From contig NZ_VIKU02000001.1 of assembly GCF_009371985.2 (NCBI RefSeq), forward strand, positions 1,178,001 to 1,242,000: a stretch of DNA of 64,000 bases, written 5' to 3'. Made by a program: the position numbers and the translations under genes. Below the pieces are notes generated by a model. It was not told the DNA's origin. It saw only the letters and a program-made list of their open reading frames with translations, and did not search any database. The stretch comes from Pelagihabitans pacificus. GTDB lineage: Bacteria > Bacteroidota > Bacteroidia > Flavobacteriales > Flavobacteriaceae. This document shows positions 1-8,971 of the stretch, piece after piece; positions within the stretch are counted from its first letter, which is position 1, and the number at the start of each line of letters is the position of its first letter.

Positions 1-1
1 A

Positions 2-541
2 TCAAAAAAAGGGTTTGCGCTATACTACCTAATGCTTTTACCGAGCGCTATTTTCATTTCAATCGCTTTTTCGAATCCAATGCCGACGGTGGAACCGACA
101 CCCAATGGAGCCATGGCCTCCGTGGAAAAAGTGGCAATCCCCCCTTCCATGGCTCCCATAGAAAATTTTAAAATCGCATACCTCACAAGTTCCTTCGGCC
201 AAAAAACCAAACAACCAAAAACAGGTACTATCGTCGTTCATCAAGGAATCGATATCAAGGTGCCCAAAGGGACACCCGTACTGGCTACCGAGGATGGCAT
301 CATCGCCATGGCCAATTTGAAGAACGATTGGGGCAATCTGGTTGTAATCAGTCACTCCGATGGTTACGAAACTTGGTATGCACATTTGGAACGTTTTGAT
401 GTCGCCGAAAATCAGGTCGTACAGAAAGGGGAGGTAATCGGTTATGTGGGCAGCACCGGACTTTCTTCCGGCCCGCATCTGCACTACGAGGTTCACAAGG
501 ATAAGAAGCGACTCGACCCGATGAAGTTCATAAAGGAATAA
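2..541 (+). CDS. M23 (LytM) metallopeptidase domain, C-terminal part of a gene cut by the window edge; probably an M56/M23 fusion
   Basis: The frame stays open to base 2 without a stop, so this is probably the 3' end of a longer gene; the ATG at 32 lies inside a hydrophobic stretch (window residues 6-25) and is not a convincing start. The C-terminal half is a LytM/M23 peptidase domain with the zinc-ligand motifs HxGxD (HQGIDI) and HLH (GPHLHYEV). M23 enzymes cut peptide cross-bridges in peptidoglycan. In Flavobacteriia this domain is often fused behind a BlaR1-like M56 membrane peptidase, whose last membrane helix followed by a Pro-rich linker would look like the N-terminus seen here. The fusion is an inference; the M23 domain is clear. 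Confidence 0.8.
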   Translation, partial: SKKGFALYYLMLLPSAIFISIAFSNPMPTVEPTPNGAMASVEKVAIPPSMAPIENFKIAYLTSSFGQKTKQPKTGTIVVHQGIDIKVPKGTPVLATEDGIIAMANLKNDWGNLVVISHSDGYETWYAHLERFDVAENQVVQKGEVIGYVGSTGLSSGPHLHYEVHKDKKRLDPMKFIKE

Positions 542-610
542 CTTCCAGATGGTCCTCCAATCGAAACCGGCCTTTGGAAGTTAGTGGCCATTTGGGAAAC
601 TTAAAATTTG

Positions 611-1528
611 ATGAAACATCGTAACAACTATCCTTTGTTTTTCTTCGTGCTTATGCTCTCCATGGTAATGGGTAGCCATGCCCAACCAACGGTAAGTTTT
701 ACCTTTGACGATGGGATGCTGGCAGATTTTCCTGAATATTCCTTTGAAGAGTGGAACAATCTATTATTACAAAAACTGAAGGAAGCGGATATCAAGGCGA
801 TGCTCTTCATTGCCGGACGTCGAAAGGATACCAAACGAGGAACACAGCTATTAAGTTCATGGAACAATAATGGCCATTTTTTGGCCAATCATACATGGAA
901 ACATCATAACTACAATAATTCAGCGATAACCTTCGATATCTTTGCCAAAGACATGCTACGGGGCGATTCCCTTCTCCGTACTTATTCGAATTTTAGAAAA
1001 TTCTTTAGGTTCCCATATTTAAAAGAGGGCAATACTCCTCAAAAAATCGATGCTTTTAGGGCATTTCTAAAAGGCAACGACTATAAGAATGGGTATGTCA
1101 CGATTGATGCATCCGATTGGTACATTGATAATCGATTGGTGGATAGACTTAAATCAAACAAAACGACCGACCTCGATGCCTATAGGGACTATTATCTGCA
1201 ACACATCTGGGAGCGTGCCCAATTTTATGAGAACTTGTCCTATGAACTTAACGGTCGACACATTAAACACACGCTATTATTGCATCACAATCTGTTGGCC
1301 GCGTTATTTATTGATGACCTGATTAAAATGTTCCAGGAAAAGGGCTGGAAGATCGTATCGGCGGAAGAGGCATTTACCGACCCCATTTTTGGGTATACAC
1401 CAAGGTACGCGGGTGAAAGCCTTATCTATGCAATGGCAAAGGATTCCGGTGATTTTAAAAACTTATTAAGGTATCCCGCGGAAGATGGTCGTTATGAGAA
1501 AGAAGCTATGGATAGGCTAGGGCTGTAG
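611..1528 (+). CDS. Exported polysaccharide deacetylase (NodB domain)
   Basis: Predicted carbohydrate esterase family 4 enzyme of 305 residues that removes acetyl groups from a polysaccharide or peptidoglycan in the periplasm. A Sec signal peptide ending near residue 25 is followed by the NodB motif TFDDG (residues 31-35, metal and catalytic Asp) and the metal-binding HTWKH motif (His94 and His98). The ATG at 611 is preferred over the in-frame TTG at 608. The family assignment is strong, the substrate unknown. It lies 69 bases behind the peptidase gene in the same direction, so a joint role in cell-wall remodelling is possible. Confidence 0.85.
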   Translation: MKHRNNYPLFFFVLMLSMVMGSHAQPTVSFTFDDGMLADFPEYSFEEWNNLLLQKLKEADIKAMLFIAGRRKDTKRGTQLLSSWNNNGHFLANHTWKHHNYNNSAITFDIFAKDMLRGDSLLRTYSNFRKFFRFPYLKEGNTPQKIDAFRAFLKGNDYKNGYVTIDASDWYIDNRLVDRLKSNKTTDLDAYRDYYLQHIWERAQFYENLSYELNGRHIKHTLLLHHNLLAALFIDDLIKMFQEKGWKIVSAEEAFTDPIFGYTPRYAGESLIYAMAKDSGDFKNLLRYPAEDGRYEKEAMDRLGL

Positions 1529-1674
1529 ACCCATCCCGTAATACTATTCCTTTTCCCTAATGGTCGCCCGCCAAGATACCACGCCATAGTTTGAAAACCC
1601 GACCACCCACTTCAACGGGAAACCGTAACATTTTACCTGGCCGATGACCCACAAAAATTTTCTGTCGCCTTTCA

Positions 1675-2433
1675 CTACAAATCCAACCAACGTTTGAAAT
1701 TGCCGGTCCGTTCCCTGGAAACGATTACCTGCCCCTCTTCTTTGGGCAGCAATTTGAGCAGTAATCGGCTGTTGAAATAGGTATGGATCTCTTCGACCGC
1801 CTTTACCGATACCATAAACTTTCGATTGATACGGAAAAATTGCACCGGATCTAGGATATCCTCCAATTGATCGATGGTATATTCCACAGGGTAGGACTTC
1901 CCATTATGGGCATACAAGAAAATGAGCCCTTCATTTGATTTGAAATACGCGATGTCCTCCACATTGAACGATTTGAACTGGTTGCCTACCTTCACCATAA
2001 AACGGTGCTTGTATTCTTTCTGAAAGAAGTTCCGAATCTGTTCGAGCTTCTGATCACCCCACACCTTTTGGCTGTTGTCATTGGTTTTGCGAAACTTGTC
2101 CAATGCAGTTCGCAAATCGTTCTTGTCTATAGGTTTTAAAAGGTAATCCAACCCATTGTATTTAAATCCGCGAATTGCGTATTCATTATAGGCCGTAGTA
2201 AAGATGACCGGCGGATGTTCCGTCAATTGATCCAGAATATCAAAACCATACCCATCATTTAACTGGATATCCAAAAAAATAAGTTGGGGCAACGTATTTT
2301 CATGAAACCAGGCCAAACCACTTTCAACCGAGGTCAACTGTCCCACAATTTCAATTTCAGGGGCGAGTTCCCCTACCAATTGGGCCAGTCGTCTAGAGGC
2401 AATGTGTTCGTCTTCTATTATAACCGCTTTCAA
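1675..2433 (-). CDS. LytTR-family response regulator
   Basis: Two-domain response regulator of 252 residues. The N-terminal receiver domain has the acidic pocket around IIEDE and the probable phospho-acceptor Asp55 in LIFLDIQ; the C-terminal LytTR DNA-binding domain spans about residues 135-250 (the HRFMVKVGNQ start and FFRINRKFMV are typical). It lies 25 bases downstream of the histidine kinase gene on the same strand, forming a LytS/LytR-like pair. Targets are unknown; the divergent TonB-dependent receptor is the nearest candidate. Confidence 0.92.
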   Translation of the reverse strand: MKAVIIEDEHIASRRLAQLVGELAPEIEIVGQLTSVESGLAWFHENTLPQLIFLDIQLNDGYGFDILDQLTEHPPVIFTTAYNEYAIRGFKYNGLDYLLKPIDKNDLRTALDKFRKTNDNSQKVWGDQKLEQIRNFFQKEYKHRFMVKVGNQFKSFNVEDIAYFKSNEGLIFLYAHNGKSYPVEYTIDQLEDILDPVQFFRINRKFMVSVKAVEEIHTYFNSRLLLKLLPKEEGQVIVSRERTGNFKRWLDL

Positions 2434-2458
2434 ATCTTTATTTCATTAAACCCTTTTG

Positions 2459-3544
2459 CTAAGAAACCGATAGCACAGGCCTCGTTACGGCATCCTTTCC
2501 CAACAACGGCATCGTCACCTTGAACGTAGCGCCGTCTACTTCGACCGCTACCTCCTGATGGGTATAAAACGCATACCGCTTCTGAATATTCTTAATGCCT
2601 ACCTGGGTCGATGCTTCCTCCAATTTTCGCTTTCGCAATGTATTCTCGACCACCAAGGCAATCTTACCGACCGTATAGACATTAATATGCATGGGTCTTT
2701 CGTTCGAAAAATAGTTATGCTTCATCGCATTTTCGACCAGCATTTGCAGGGATAAGGTAGGTATGGCGTATTCGGCCGCATCTACTCCGATAGTCGTCTT
2801 GATGATAATCGAATCGGTATGGCGTACGTTCATCATAAAGATAAAGGAATCCAGAAAATTCAATTCCTTCTCCAGACTTACGACGTCTTCCTCCTTGTTA
2901 TCCAGAATATAACGATAGGTAGAGGCCAATCTAGTAACGAAGTCAGAGGCTAAATCTCGATCTTCGTACATTAAGGAAGTTAGCGTGTTCAGACTATTGA
3001 ATAAAAAATGCGGACTTATTTGGTTCTTTAGGGATTTGTACTTGGAAGTGAGTACTTCATTCTGTAACTCGTTCATCTTGAGTTCCAAATCCTTTTTCTG
3101 TTTTCCCGAAAAATAGAGCAGATTAAAGACCATTATGGCACACCCCACTACCATGGCACGCATCCAATCGACCCGAAATTGTAGGGCCTTGTCCTCTGCC
3201 GGGATTTGGCAAATGTCATCGAGTTCGTATAGGCCCATATAATATAAGATAGCCGCCGTCGGGGCTAAGAACAACAGGGTAAGACCCAAAGTTTTAAGGC
3301 TTCCTGGCAAATCGAGTCCGTTTGGCTTCTTTAGTTGTCTTTTAACCAACCAATCGTGTAACTCCCAGGTAAACATCACCTGAAAAAAGGCGGTAGAAAA
3401 ATAAAAGATGGAAGCCGCATCGAAAAGGGCATCCTGTTCCCCATGATCAATGGTCAGCTTGACGCCAAAAAAAATCAGGACGACCACGAGCAGCCGAAAA
3501 CCGAATTTGTGAAGTCCTTTTTTGCTTACCAATTGTTTTGCCAT
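2459..3544 (-). CDS. LytS/YehU-type sensor histidine kinase
   Basis: Membrane sensor kinase of 361 residues. Four hydrophobic segments occupy about the first 150 residues, followed by a short coiled coil and a His_kinase (PF06580-type) domain. The phospho-acceptor is His179 in NQISPHFLFNSLNTL. An ATP-binding region with the N-box VENAMKHN and a GIKNIQKRY motif follows. It is the first gene of a two-gene operon with the LytTR regulator. No extracellular sensor domain is seen, so the signal may be membrane-borne. It is divergent from the TonB-dependent receptor gene across a 231-base region. Confidence 0.9.
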   Translation of the reverse strand: MAKQLVSKKGLHKFGFRLLVVVLIFFGVKLTIDHGEQDALFDAASIFYFSTAFFQVMFTWELHDWLVKRQLKKPNGLDLPGSLKTLGLTLLFLAPTAAILYYMGLYELDDICQIPAEDKALQFRVDWMRAMVVGCAIMVFNLLYFSGKQKKDLELKMNELQNEVLTSKYKSLKNQISPHFLFNSLNTLTSLMYEDRDLASDFVTRLASTYRYILDNKEEDVVSLEKELNFLDSFIFMMNVRHTDSIIIKTTIGVDAAEYAIPTLSLQMLVENAMKHNYFSNERPMHINVYTVGKIALVVENTLRKRKLEEASTQVGIKNIQKRYAFYTHQEVAVEVDGATFKVTMPLLGKDAVTRPVLSVS

Positions 3545-3775
3545 GACATAAAAGTAGCCAATATGGAAAGAATCTTAAGAGGATAACCGATGTATCGTCA
3601 TATTTTGACCTGAACCGTCGAAAGGTGTTGTTGAACTGAAAACAATCCTTGGTCTGCTTTATTTTCCAGTACAAGCCTTAAAATAACAGTCCAAATGATT
3701 CCTTTACGGTTGTGCGTTTTTGACCCGTTCCCGCCTATTTGGTTTTTCATCTTTGGGTATCTAAAAACAAAGACA

Positions 3776-6160
3776 ATGAAAAATCAACTCCTCTTACTCG
3801 TACTACTATTCGGGCTATTGGCCCATGGCCAAACCGGGACCATCAAAGGTCTTATCGTTGACAAGCAATCGGAAATACCCTTGATGGGTGCCACTGTGGA
3901 ACTTCTGAATACCGCCGATGCCACCGGTGTCGTCACCGACGAAAACGGTCGTTTTGTATTAAATAACATCCCGGTAGGAAGACAGGGGATACAGGTTAGT
4001 TATATCGGTTTTGAAACCTATTCGGTACCCAATATCGATGTTACTAGCGGGAAGGATGTTTTTTTAAACATTGCCCTTACCGAAGCCTTTAATCAATTGG
4101 ATGAAGTGGTACTGACCTCCAATACCAACAAAGACCAGCCCCTCAACAAGATGTCTACGGTATCTACCCGACAATTCGGATTGGAAGAAGTGACCCGGTT
4201 CTCGGGAGGCCGGAGCGATGTGGGTCGACTAGCGGCCAATTTTGCCGGGGTGTCCGCTCCCGATGATAGCCGAAACGATATCGTTGTACGCGGTAACTCC
4301 CCGACCGGTTTGCTATGGCGATTGGAGGGAGTACCCATTCCAAGCCCGAACCACTTTGGTACGGCGGGCACCACGGGCGGACCTGTTTCCGCCTTGAATC
4401 CCAACATCTTGAAAAATTCAGACTTTCTTACGTCTGCCTTCCCAGCGGAATATGGAAATGCCGTTGGCGGCGTTTTTGATCTTGGTTTTCGAAACGGGAA
4501 CACCGACGATTATGAATACACCTTACAAACAGGAATATTCACCGGAGTGGAAGCCATGGCCGAAGGACCTATGGGGAAAAAAAATGGGTCCTTTTTAGTG
4601 GCCTACCGTTACTCCTTAGTAGGCCTATTGGGTGTCGGGGCAGGTGGCACCTCTGCCGCCCCAAACTACAACGACCTTTCGTTCAATCTTAATTTTGGCA
4701 ACGGTAACCTGGGGAATTTATCGCTCTTCGGTATTTTGGGATCTTCGGATATCGATTTCCTGGGTGATGATATCGATGAGGACGACCTTTTTGCCGCCGA
4801 GGATGAGAACACCTTTGTCGAATCACGTTTTGGCGTACTTGGCATCAAACACCGTATCAATATTGGTACGAACTCGTATCTAAGAAGCATTCTGTCCCGC
4901 TCTTTTTCGGGAAATGATTTTACGGTCGATCGCTTCATCGAACAAAACACGCCCCAAGAAAGAAGCATCCGTTATACCTTGGCCGACGAGTCGGAAAACC
5001 GCTTTACCTTTTCGACCCTCTTCAATTCCAAATTAAGCAGTCGAAGTACCTTACGTCTCGGAATATTAGCAGAAAACTTTCAAGTGAAGAGCTTATTACA
5101 GGATCGTACGGAACAACCCGATACGAATGCAGATGGTGACCCCGACCTATTCACATTCCGTGATATCGATGAAAGCGTCCTATTGGTGCAACCCTACATA
5201 CAGGGACAATTTAGGTTGACCGAATCACTAACCGTAAACGCCGGACTACACGCCCAGTATAGTAATCTCAATGGCCAATTCGCCTTGGAACCCCGTGCCG
5301 CCATAGGGTATCAGGTAGCTCCCGCCCACCGCATAAGTCTGGGATATGGTTTACACCAACAGCAGTTGCCCCTACCCATCCTATTCCTCAATGAGGAGGT
5401 AAACGGAAATTTAGTACAGACCAACAAGGACCTTGATTTTGTTCGAAGCAACCATTTCGTACTAGGATATGATGTAAAAATATCCCAAAACTGGCGCGGT
5501 AAGATAGAGGTCTATTACCAGGATATCGACAAGGCCGGGGTAGAATCGTTCGCATCAAGTTACTCTACCCTTACCGAAGGTGCCGATTTTGGTTTTGAGA
5601 ACGACAGGGTCTCCCTGGTCAACAAAGGCAACGGAACCAATCAGGGAATCGAACTTACCTTGGAACGGTTTTTTAATAAAGGATACTATGGACTGTTAAC
5701 GGGCTCCTTTTTTGAAAGCAAATACGCCGGTAGTGATGGGATTGAACGTAATACCCCCTTCAACAACGAGTATGTCGTAAACCTTCTCGCCGGAAGGGAG
5801 TTCAAGGTGGGCAAAGCAGGAAAAAACATCCTATTCCTAGATACGCGGTTGACCACTTCCGGCGGAAGGTACGCCACCCCGGTAAATCTCGAGGCCTCAC
5901 AACAAGCAGGATTCGAAGTCTTACGGGAAGATATCGCCTTTAGCGAACAGTACGACCCCTACTTTCGGTGGGATGTGAAATTCGGCATCAAAATCAATAG
6001 TAAGGAGAAAAAACGTTCCCACCAGTTCTATGTGGACCTCCAGAACGTGACCGCAAATGAGAATATTTTCGTTCGGCGCTACAACCGTTTGACCAACCAG
6101 GTAGACCAGGTGAACCAAATCGGGTTCTTCCCGGACTTTGGGTATCGCTTTCAGTTTTAA
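3776..6160 (+). CDS. TonB-dependent outer membrane receptor with N-terminal carboxypeptidase-like domain
   Basis: Outer membrane transporter of 794 residues. I place the start at ATG 3776 because a Sec signal peptide begins there (MKNQLLLLVLLF to AHGQ); the frame is open further upstream to 3695. A CarboxypepD_reg-like beta-sandwich (about residues 20-105) precedes the plug domain and a 22-strand-type barrel that ends in the aromatic residue expected for assembly (GYRFQF). The ligand is unknown. It is divergent from a LytS/LytTR two-component pair and is followed after 17 bases by a 48-codon ORF, so receptor and peptide may share a transcript. Confidence 0.9.
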   Translation: MKNQLLLLVLLFGLLAHGQTGTIKGLIVDKQSEIPLMGATVELLNTADATGVVTDENGRFVLNNIPVGRQGIQVSYIGFETYSVPNIDVTSGKDVFLNIALTEAFNQLDEVVLTSNTNKDQPLNKMSTVSTRQFGLEEVTRFSGGRSDVGRLAANFAGVSAPDDSRNDIVVRGNSPTGLLWRLEGVPIPSPNHFGTAGTTGGPVSALNPNILKNSDFLTSAFPAEYGNAVGGVFDLGFRNGNTDDYEYTLQTGIFTGVEAMAEGPMGKKNGSFLVAYRYSLVGLLGVGAGGTSAAPNYNDLSFNLNFGNGNLGNLSLFGILGSSDIDFLGDDIDEDDLFAAEDENTFVESRFGVLGIKHRINIGTNSYLRSILSRSFSGNDFTVDRFIEQNTPQERSIRYTLADESENRFTFSTLFNSKLSSRSTLRLGILAENFQVKSLLQDRTEQPDTNADGDPDLFTFRDIDESVLLVQPYIQGQFRLTESLTVNAGLHAQYSNLNGQFALEPRAAIGYQVAPAHRISLGYGLHQQQLPLPILFLNEEVNGNLVQTNKDLDFVRSNHFVLGYDVKISQNWRGKIEVYYQDIDKAGVESFASSYSTLTEGADFGFENDRVSLVNKGNGTNQGIELTLERFFNKGYYGLLTGSFFESKYAGSDGIERNTPFNNEYVVNLLAGREFKVGKAGKNILFLDTRLTTSGGRYATPVNLEASQQAGFEVLREDIAFSEQYDPYFRWDVKFGIKINSKEKKRSHQFYVDLQNVTANENIFVRRYNRLTNQVDQVNQIGFFPDFGYRFQF

Positions 6161-6177
6161 TCTCATAAACACATGTA

Positions 6178-6324
6178 ATGAGCAACAAAAAAGAAATACA
6201 GAAATTGGACTTGAACCCAACTACGATCGGGCTTAAAAAGAAACAGATAAGAAATAGGTTATCGCAGAAATTATGGTGGGGCTGGGGTACAGACTCGGTC
6301 GTTAAACTCAAAAGTACCGTTTAA
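6178..6324 (+). CDS. Candidate 48-residue peptide with a RiPP-leader-like N-terminus
   Basis: A 48-codon ORF with an ATG start begins 17 bases after the receptor stop and ends 31 bases before a terminator. Its N-terminal half is Lys-rich and holds KLDLNPTTIGLKKKQI, which resembles the KLxLxKxTIxxL leader motif of Bacteroidota peptide natural-product (class I lanthipeptide-type) precursors. The C-terminal part carries WWGWGTDSV and few Ser/Thr and no Cys. No modification enzyme or peptidase-exporter is encoded in the window. It may be a true small protein, an orphan precursor or chance. The reading frame is seen; its function is inference. Confidence 0.35.
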   Translation: MSNKKEIQKLDLNPTTIGLKKKQIRNRLSQKLWWGWGTDSVVKLKSTV

Positions 6325-6355
6325 CGGGGTCATGTGCTTTTTTCATAACGAAACA

Positions 6356-6385
6356 AAAAACCCCGACAAAAATGCCGGGGTTTTT
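6356..6385. terminator. Bidirectional intrinsic terminator
   Basis: A perfect 10-bp stem AAAAACCCCG / CGGGGTTTTT with a 10-base loop lies between the convergent receptor/peptide unit and rpmA. Flanking A and T runs let it work in both directions. Confidence 0.85.
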
Positions 6386-6405
6386 AACTTACTTTCAAAA
6401 GGTTC

Positions 6406-6666
6406 TTAAGCCTCAAAAGGCTCTACGGAAACATAGGATTTTCCTCCTGCTTTCTTTTCAAACTTTACGAGACCATCAACTTTCGCATGCAATGTATGGT
6501 CTTTTCCGGCGTACACATTCTCGCCTGGATTGTGCTTGGTACCACGCTGTCTAACGATAATGTTACCGGCAACTGCCGCTTGGCCGCCAAAAATCTTAAC
6601 GCCTAAGCGTTTCGATTCCGACTCCCTACCGTTTTTCGAACTACCTACCCCTTTTTTATGTGCCAT
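6406..6666 (-). CDS. rpmA: 50S ribosomal protein L27 (bL27)
   Basis: 86 residues, the usual length. It starts [16 protein letters not shown] and has the Gly/Arg-rich core ([17 protein letters not shown]) that reaches the peptidyl transferase centre. It is directly downstream of rplU, the conserved bacterial order, with 39 bases between them, and is followed by a strong terminator. The protein begins with the mature sequence, without the N-terminal extension cleaved in some Firmicutes. Confidence 0.98.
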   Translation of the reverse strand: MAHKKGVGSSKNGRESESKRLGVKIFGGQAAVAGNIIVRQRGTKHNPGENVYAGKDHTLHAKVDGLVKFEKKAGGKSYVSVEPFEA

Positions 6667-6705
6667 ATCTTATGGTTTTATATTGTTTTACTTAGTGACA
6701 AGTAC

Positions 6706-7389
6706 TTATGCCTTACCACCGTCCAGTTCGTCTTGCCATTTCTTCAACTCATCCCACTTGCCTTCGGCCGCCAATTTTGCCTGCTCTGGCCATGTGTCGG
6801 TAACGTGGTTTCCACGAACGTCGGCAATGATTTCAGAAAGTTTTTCCGGCTTCGCCTTGGCCAAATCCGCAAATGTAGCGATTCCGCCGGCCACCAACGT
6901 CTCTGCAATTTTTGGACCGATGCCTTCAATTTTTTTCAAATCGTCTGCTTTGACCTTGGCTTTTGCCGGGGCCTTTTTCGCTGGAGCCTCTTTTTCAACC
7001 GCGGGTTTAGCCTCGGCTTTGGCCTTTGGTGCCGCTTTAGGCTTCTCCGCCTTCGCCGGTGCAGCCTTTTTAGCTCCCTTGGCCACGATACTCTCAATCA
7101 CGATTTCGGTCAACGACTGGCGATGTCCGTTTTTCTTTTTGTACCCTTTTCGCCTTTTCTTTTTGAAAACGATTACCTTGTCACCACGAAGGTGCTTCAC
7201 GACTTTCGCCTCTACGGCTGCGCCGTCTATAGCTGGGGCGCCTACGGTGATGTTCTTGCCGTCGTCCAAAAGAAGTACATTGTCAAAAGTTACCTTTTTA
7301 CCTTCTTCGGTCTGTAAACGGTGAACATACACTTTTTGGTCTTTCGCAACTTTGAATTGCTGCCCTGCCATCTCTACAATTGCATACAT
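6706..7389 (-). CDS. rplU: 50S ribosomal protein L21 (bL21) with C-terminal extension and helix-hairpin-helix domain
   Basis: The first ~100 residues are canonical L21 (MYAIVEMAGQQFKV start; KKKRRKGYKKKNGHRQ rRNA-binding motif). The protein then runs on to 227 residues: an Ala/Lys/Pro-rich flexible linker of about 45 residues, a helix-hairpin-helix domain (LKKIEGIGPKIAETLVAGG) and a short helical tail rich in Trp, Lys and Glu. Extended L21 of this kind is common in Bacteroidota; its role is unknown, with RNA or DNA contact likely from the helix-hairpin-helix fold. It is the first gene of the rplU-rpmA operon. Confidence 0.97.
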   Translation of the reverse strand: MYAIVEMAGQQFKVAKDQKVYVHRLQTEEGKKVTFDNVLLLDDGKNITVGAPAIDGAAVEAKVVKHLRGDKVIVFKKKRRKGYKKKNGHRQSLTEIVIESIVAKGAKKAAPAKAEKPKAAPKAKAEAKPAVEKEAPAKKAPAKAKVKADDLKKIEGIGPKIAETLVAGGIATFADLAKAKPEKLSEIIADVRGNHVTDTWPEQAKLAAEGKWDELKKWQDELDGGKA

Positions 7390-7442
7390 AGCGTGTATAT
7401 TATATTTATTGATAAACGCTCATTTTTTTCAATAAGCGGATG

Positions 7443-7472
7443 CAAATATACTGCTAAATGCCGAATGCACAA
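7443..7472 (-). promoter_or_regulatory. Bacteroidota-type promoter of rplU-rpmA
   Basis: On the minus strand a -33 TTG (7470-7472) and a -7 TATATTTG (7443-7450) are separated by 19 bases, matching the Bacteroidota consensus. It lies about 54 bases upstream of the rplU ATG, giving a leader of roughly 45 bases. Confidence 0.65.
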
Positions 7473-7488
7473 GCTATTTTGATGGTTT

Positions 7489-7944
7489 TTAGACCGGTTT
7501 TTTGTTTGGGTTATTGCTAGACTTGAACAATTGCATAAAAGACAAAGTCAACACCAATGTGGTCGCGAACCCCATGATGGCAACAGTAAAGAAAAGAATA
7601 GCCTCAAAACTCTTGAATGACTTGAACCAAGCCTGTGCAATCTGCTGCATAAATTCCGGATTGATCTCGGTACAATACAGGGCGAAAAAAATGGTGAAAA
7701 TCAAAGTCCCTACGAAACCGGTTACCACTCCTGCCATAAAACCCCTGCGATAATCGAACTTCTCCGGGTCTTCTATTCTACGATACCGGATGGCCTCATA
7801 AATACCAAATCCCGTGATGACCCCGTTGAACAAACTAAAAAAAATATTGGTATGTAGATTGAACAAAGAAAGTATCAGAAAATAGGCGATCAACGACCCA
7901 CTAACCGCGATACCAAATCGGATGGGCAGCGTAAATTGTTTCAT
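7489..7944 (-). CDS. DUF4199 family membrane protein
   Basis: A 151-residue integral membrane protein with four predicted helices (about residues 10-28, 34-50, 70-92 and 112-136) and a Lys/Asn-rich cytoplasmic tail. The pattern of short helices with YRRIEDPEKFDYRRGF between helices 2 and 3 fits DUF4199, a Bacteroidota family of unknown function. It reads toward rplU and appears to be transcribed alone. Confidence 0.8.
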   Translation of the reverse strand: MKQFTLPIRFGIAVSGSLIAYFLILSLFNLHTNIFFSLFNGVITGFGIYEAIRYRRIEDPEKFDYRRGFMAGVVTGFVGTLIFTIFFALYCTEINPEFMQQIAQAWFKSFKSFEAILFFTVAIMGFATTLVLTLSFMQLFKSSNNPNKKPV

Positions 7945-8062
7945 ATAGGGAGTTTTAACATTATGCTCAAAAGTTAAGAAATACTTTTAAAACTCCCTAT
8001 AAATTCTTTGTTAAAGCCTTTTTTGATAAAGGGGGGATTCGTATCGTCCAAAAATGGTGCAA

Positions 8063-8815
8063 TCAACCCACTTTACGAATGGATGCTTCCCCGATCACGA
8101 TGCCCTTTTCGACCTCGGGATTTCCAGCATAGTTAATGGTCGCTTCCCCAAAGCAGGTAATCTTTAAGCGATCCGATACCTTCACCCTGAAATTACTTTC
8201 CCCGTAGGCGGTAATCTTGGTCGATCTGTTACGGATTTCGGACGCGTTTACCTCGCTTTCCCCATAGGCCCTGTACACCTGATGGTTGACGGAACCATCG
8301 GTGATTTCCAAATAGCTCTCCCCATAGATGGCGACTGTGAGATTCTCTGCAATCAGATTATCAAAATAGACTTTCGACTCCCCGAAGATGGTGAGTTTCA
8401 TGTTTTTTTGGTTCATGGCACTTGCCACATGTACCTTCTCTTCACCCCGTATCGACAAGTTCTTCAATCTTTTATAAGTAATGGTTACTTTAGCCATGGT
8501 ACCGTCGTAAATCGAACGACGGCCCTCATAGTTGTCGTAAGCTACCCTTTCGGATTTGGTGATTACCCTGGCGCCATCCAAATACACCCGTAGTGTTTTT
8601 CCCGATACTTCAAAATTAATTTTGTCCTTGGAAATCTCTGACTCGTTAATGACCACCGACTCTTCGTTCCCCTCTTTGAGTATTACTTCGATATGTGGAC
8701 TAACGATTAGTTTCTCAAACGATTTTACCGGAATAGCTTCCAATTGGCCACTGACGCTTTGTAGGCTGAATACAGTTATCATCAGCACTGTTGTGAATAC
8801 TGTCAACTTTTTCAT
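8063..8815 (-). CDS. Exported DUF2807 (head GIN domain) protein
   Basis: 250 residues with a Sec signal peptide (MKKLTVFTTVLM to VSGQ) followed by a right-handed beta-helix-like domain of the DUF2807/GIN type: it opens with FEKLIVSPHIEVILKEG and then has repeated short strands with GES turns (GEEKVHV, GESKVYF, GESYLEI, GESEVNA, GESNFRV, GEATINY). The family is secreted and abundant in Bacteroidota, and no function is established. A near-consensus -7 box lies just upstream (TATCTTTA on the minus strand). Confidence 0.85.
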   Translation of the reverse strand: MKKLTVFTTVLMITVFSLQSVSGQLEAIPVKSFEKLIVSPHIEVILKEGNEESVVINESEISKDKINFEVSGKTLRVYLDGARVITKSERVAYDNYEGRRSIYDGTMAKVTITYKRLKNLSIRGEEKVHVASAMNQKNMKLTIFGESKVYFDNLIAENLTVAIYGESYLEITDGSVNHQVYRAYGESEVNASEIRNRSTKITAYGESNFRVKVSDRLKITCFGEATINYAGNPEVEKGIVIGEASIRKVG

Positions 8816-8971
8816 TTTCTATTAATTTATGATTGATTCCCTTTAAAGATAGTAATGGAATAAAATTGTTACAGTTTTTAACAATACCTAATCCCTCATC
8901 CCAGACTTGGGACAGCCAAGAGAGTTTTGTATCGACTATCGCAGGCAACAATATGGGTTCAGGTCCTTTCT

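Noticed and set aside
1544-1675. 43-residue minus-strand frame starting GTG at the stop of the LytTR gene
   Set aside because: The overlap with the stop codon is suggestive and the product is aromatic-rich, but there is no recognised motif, signal or conservation evidence.
6530-7324. Long plus-strand frame opposite rpmA and rplU
   Set aside because: It is antisense to two ribosomal protein genes with clear motifs; its length comes from the Lys/Ala-rich codons of the L21 extension on the other strand.
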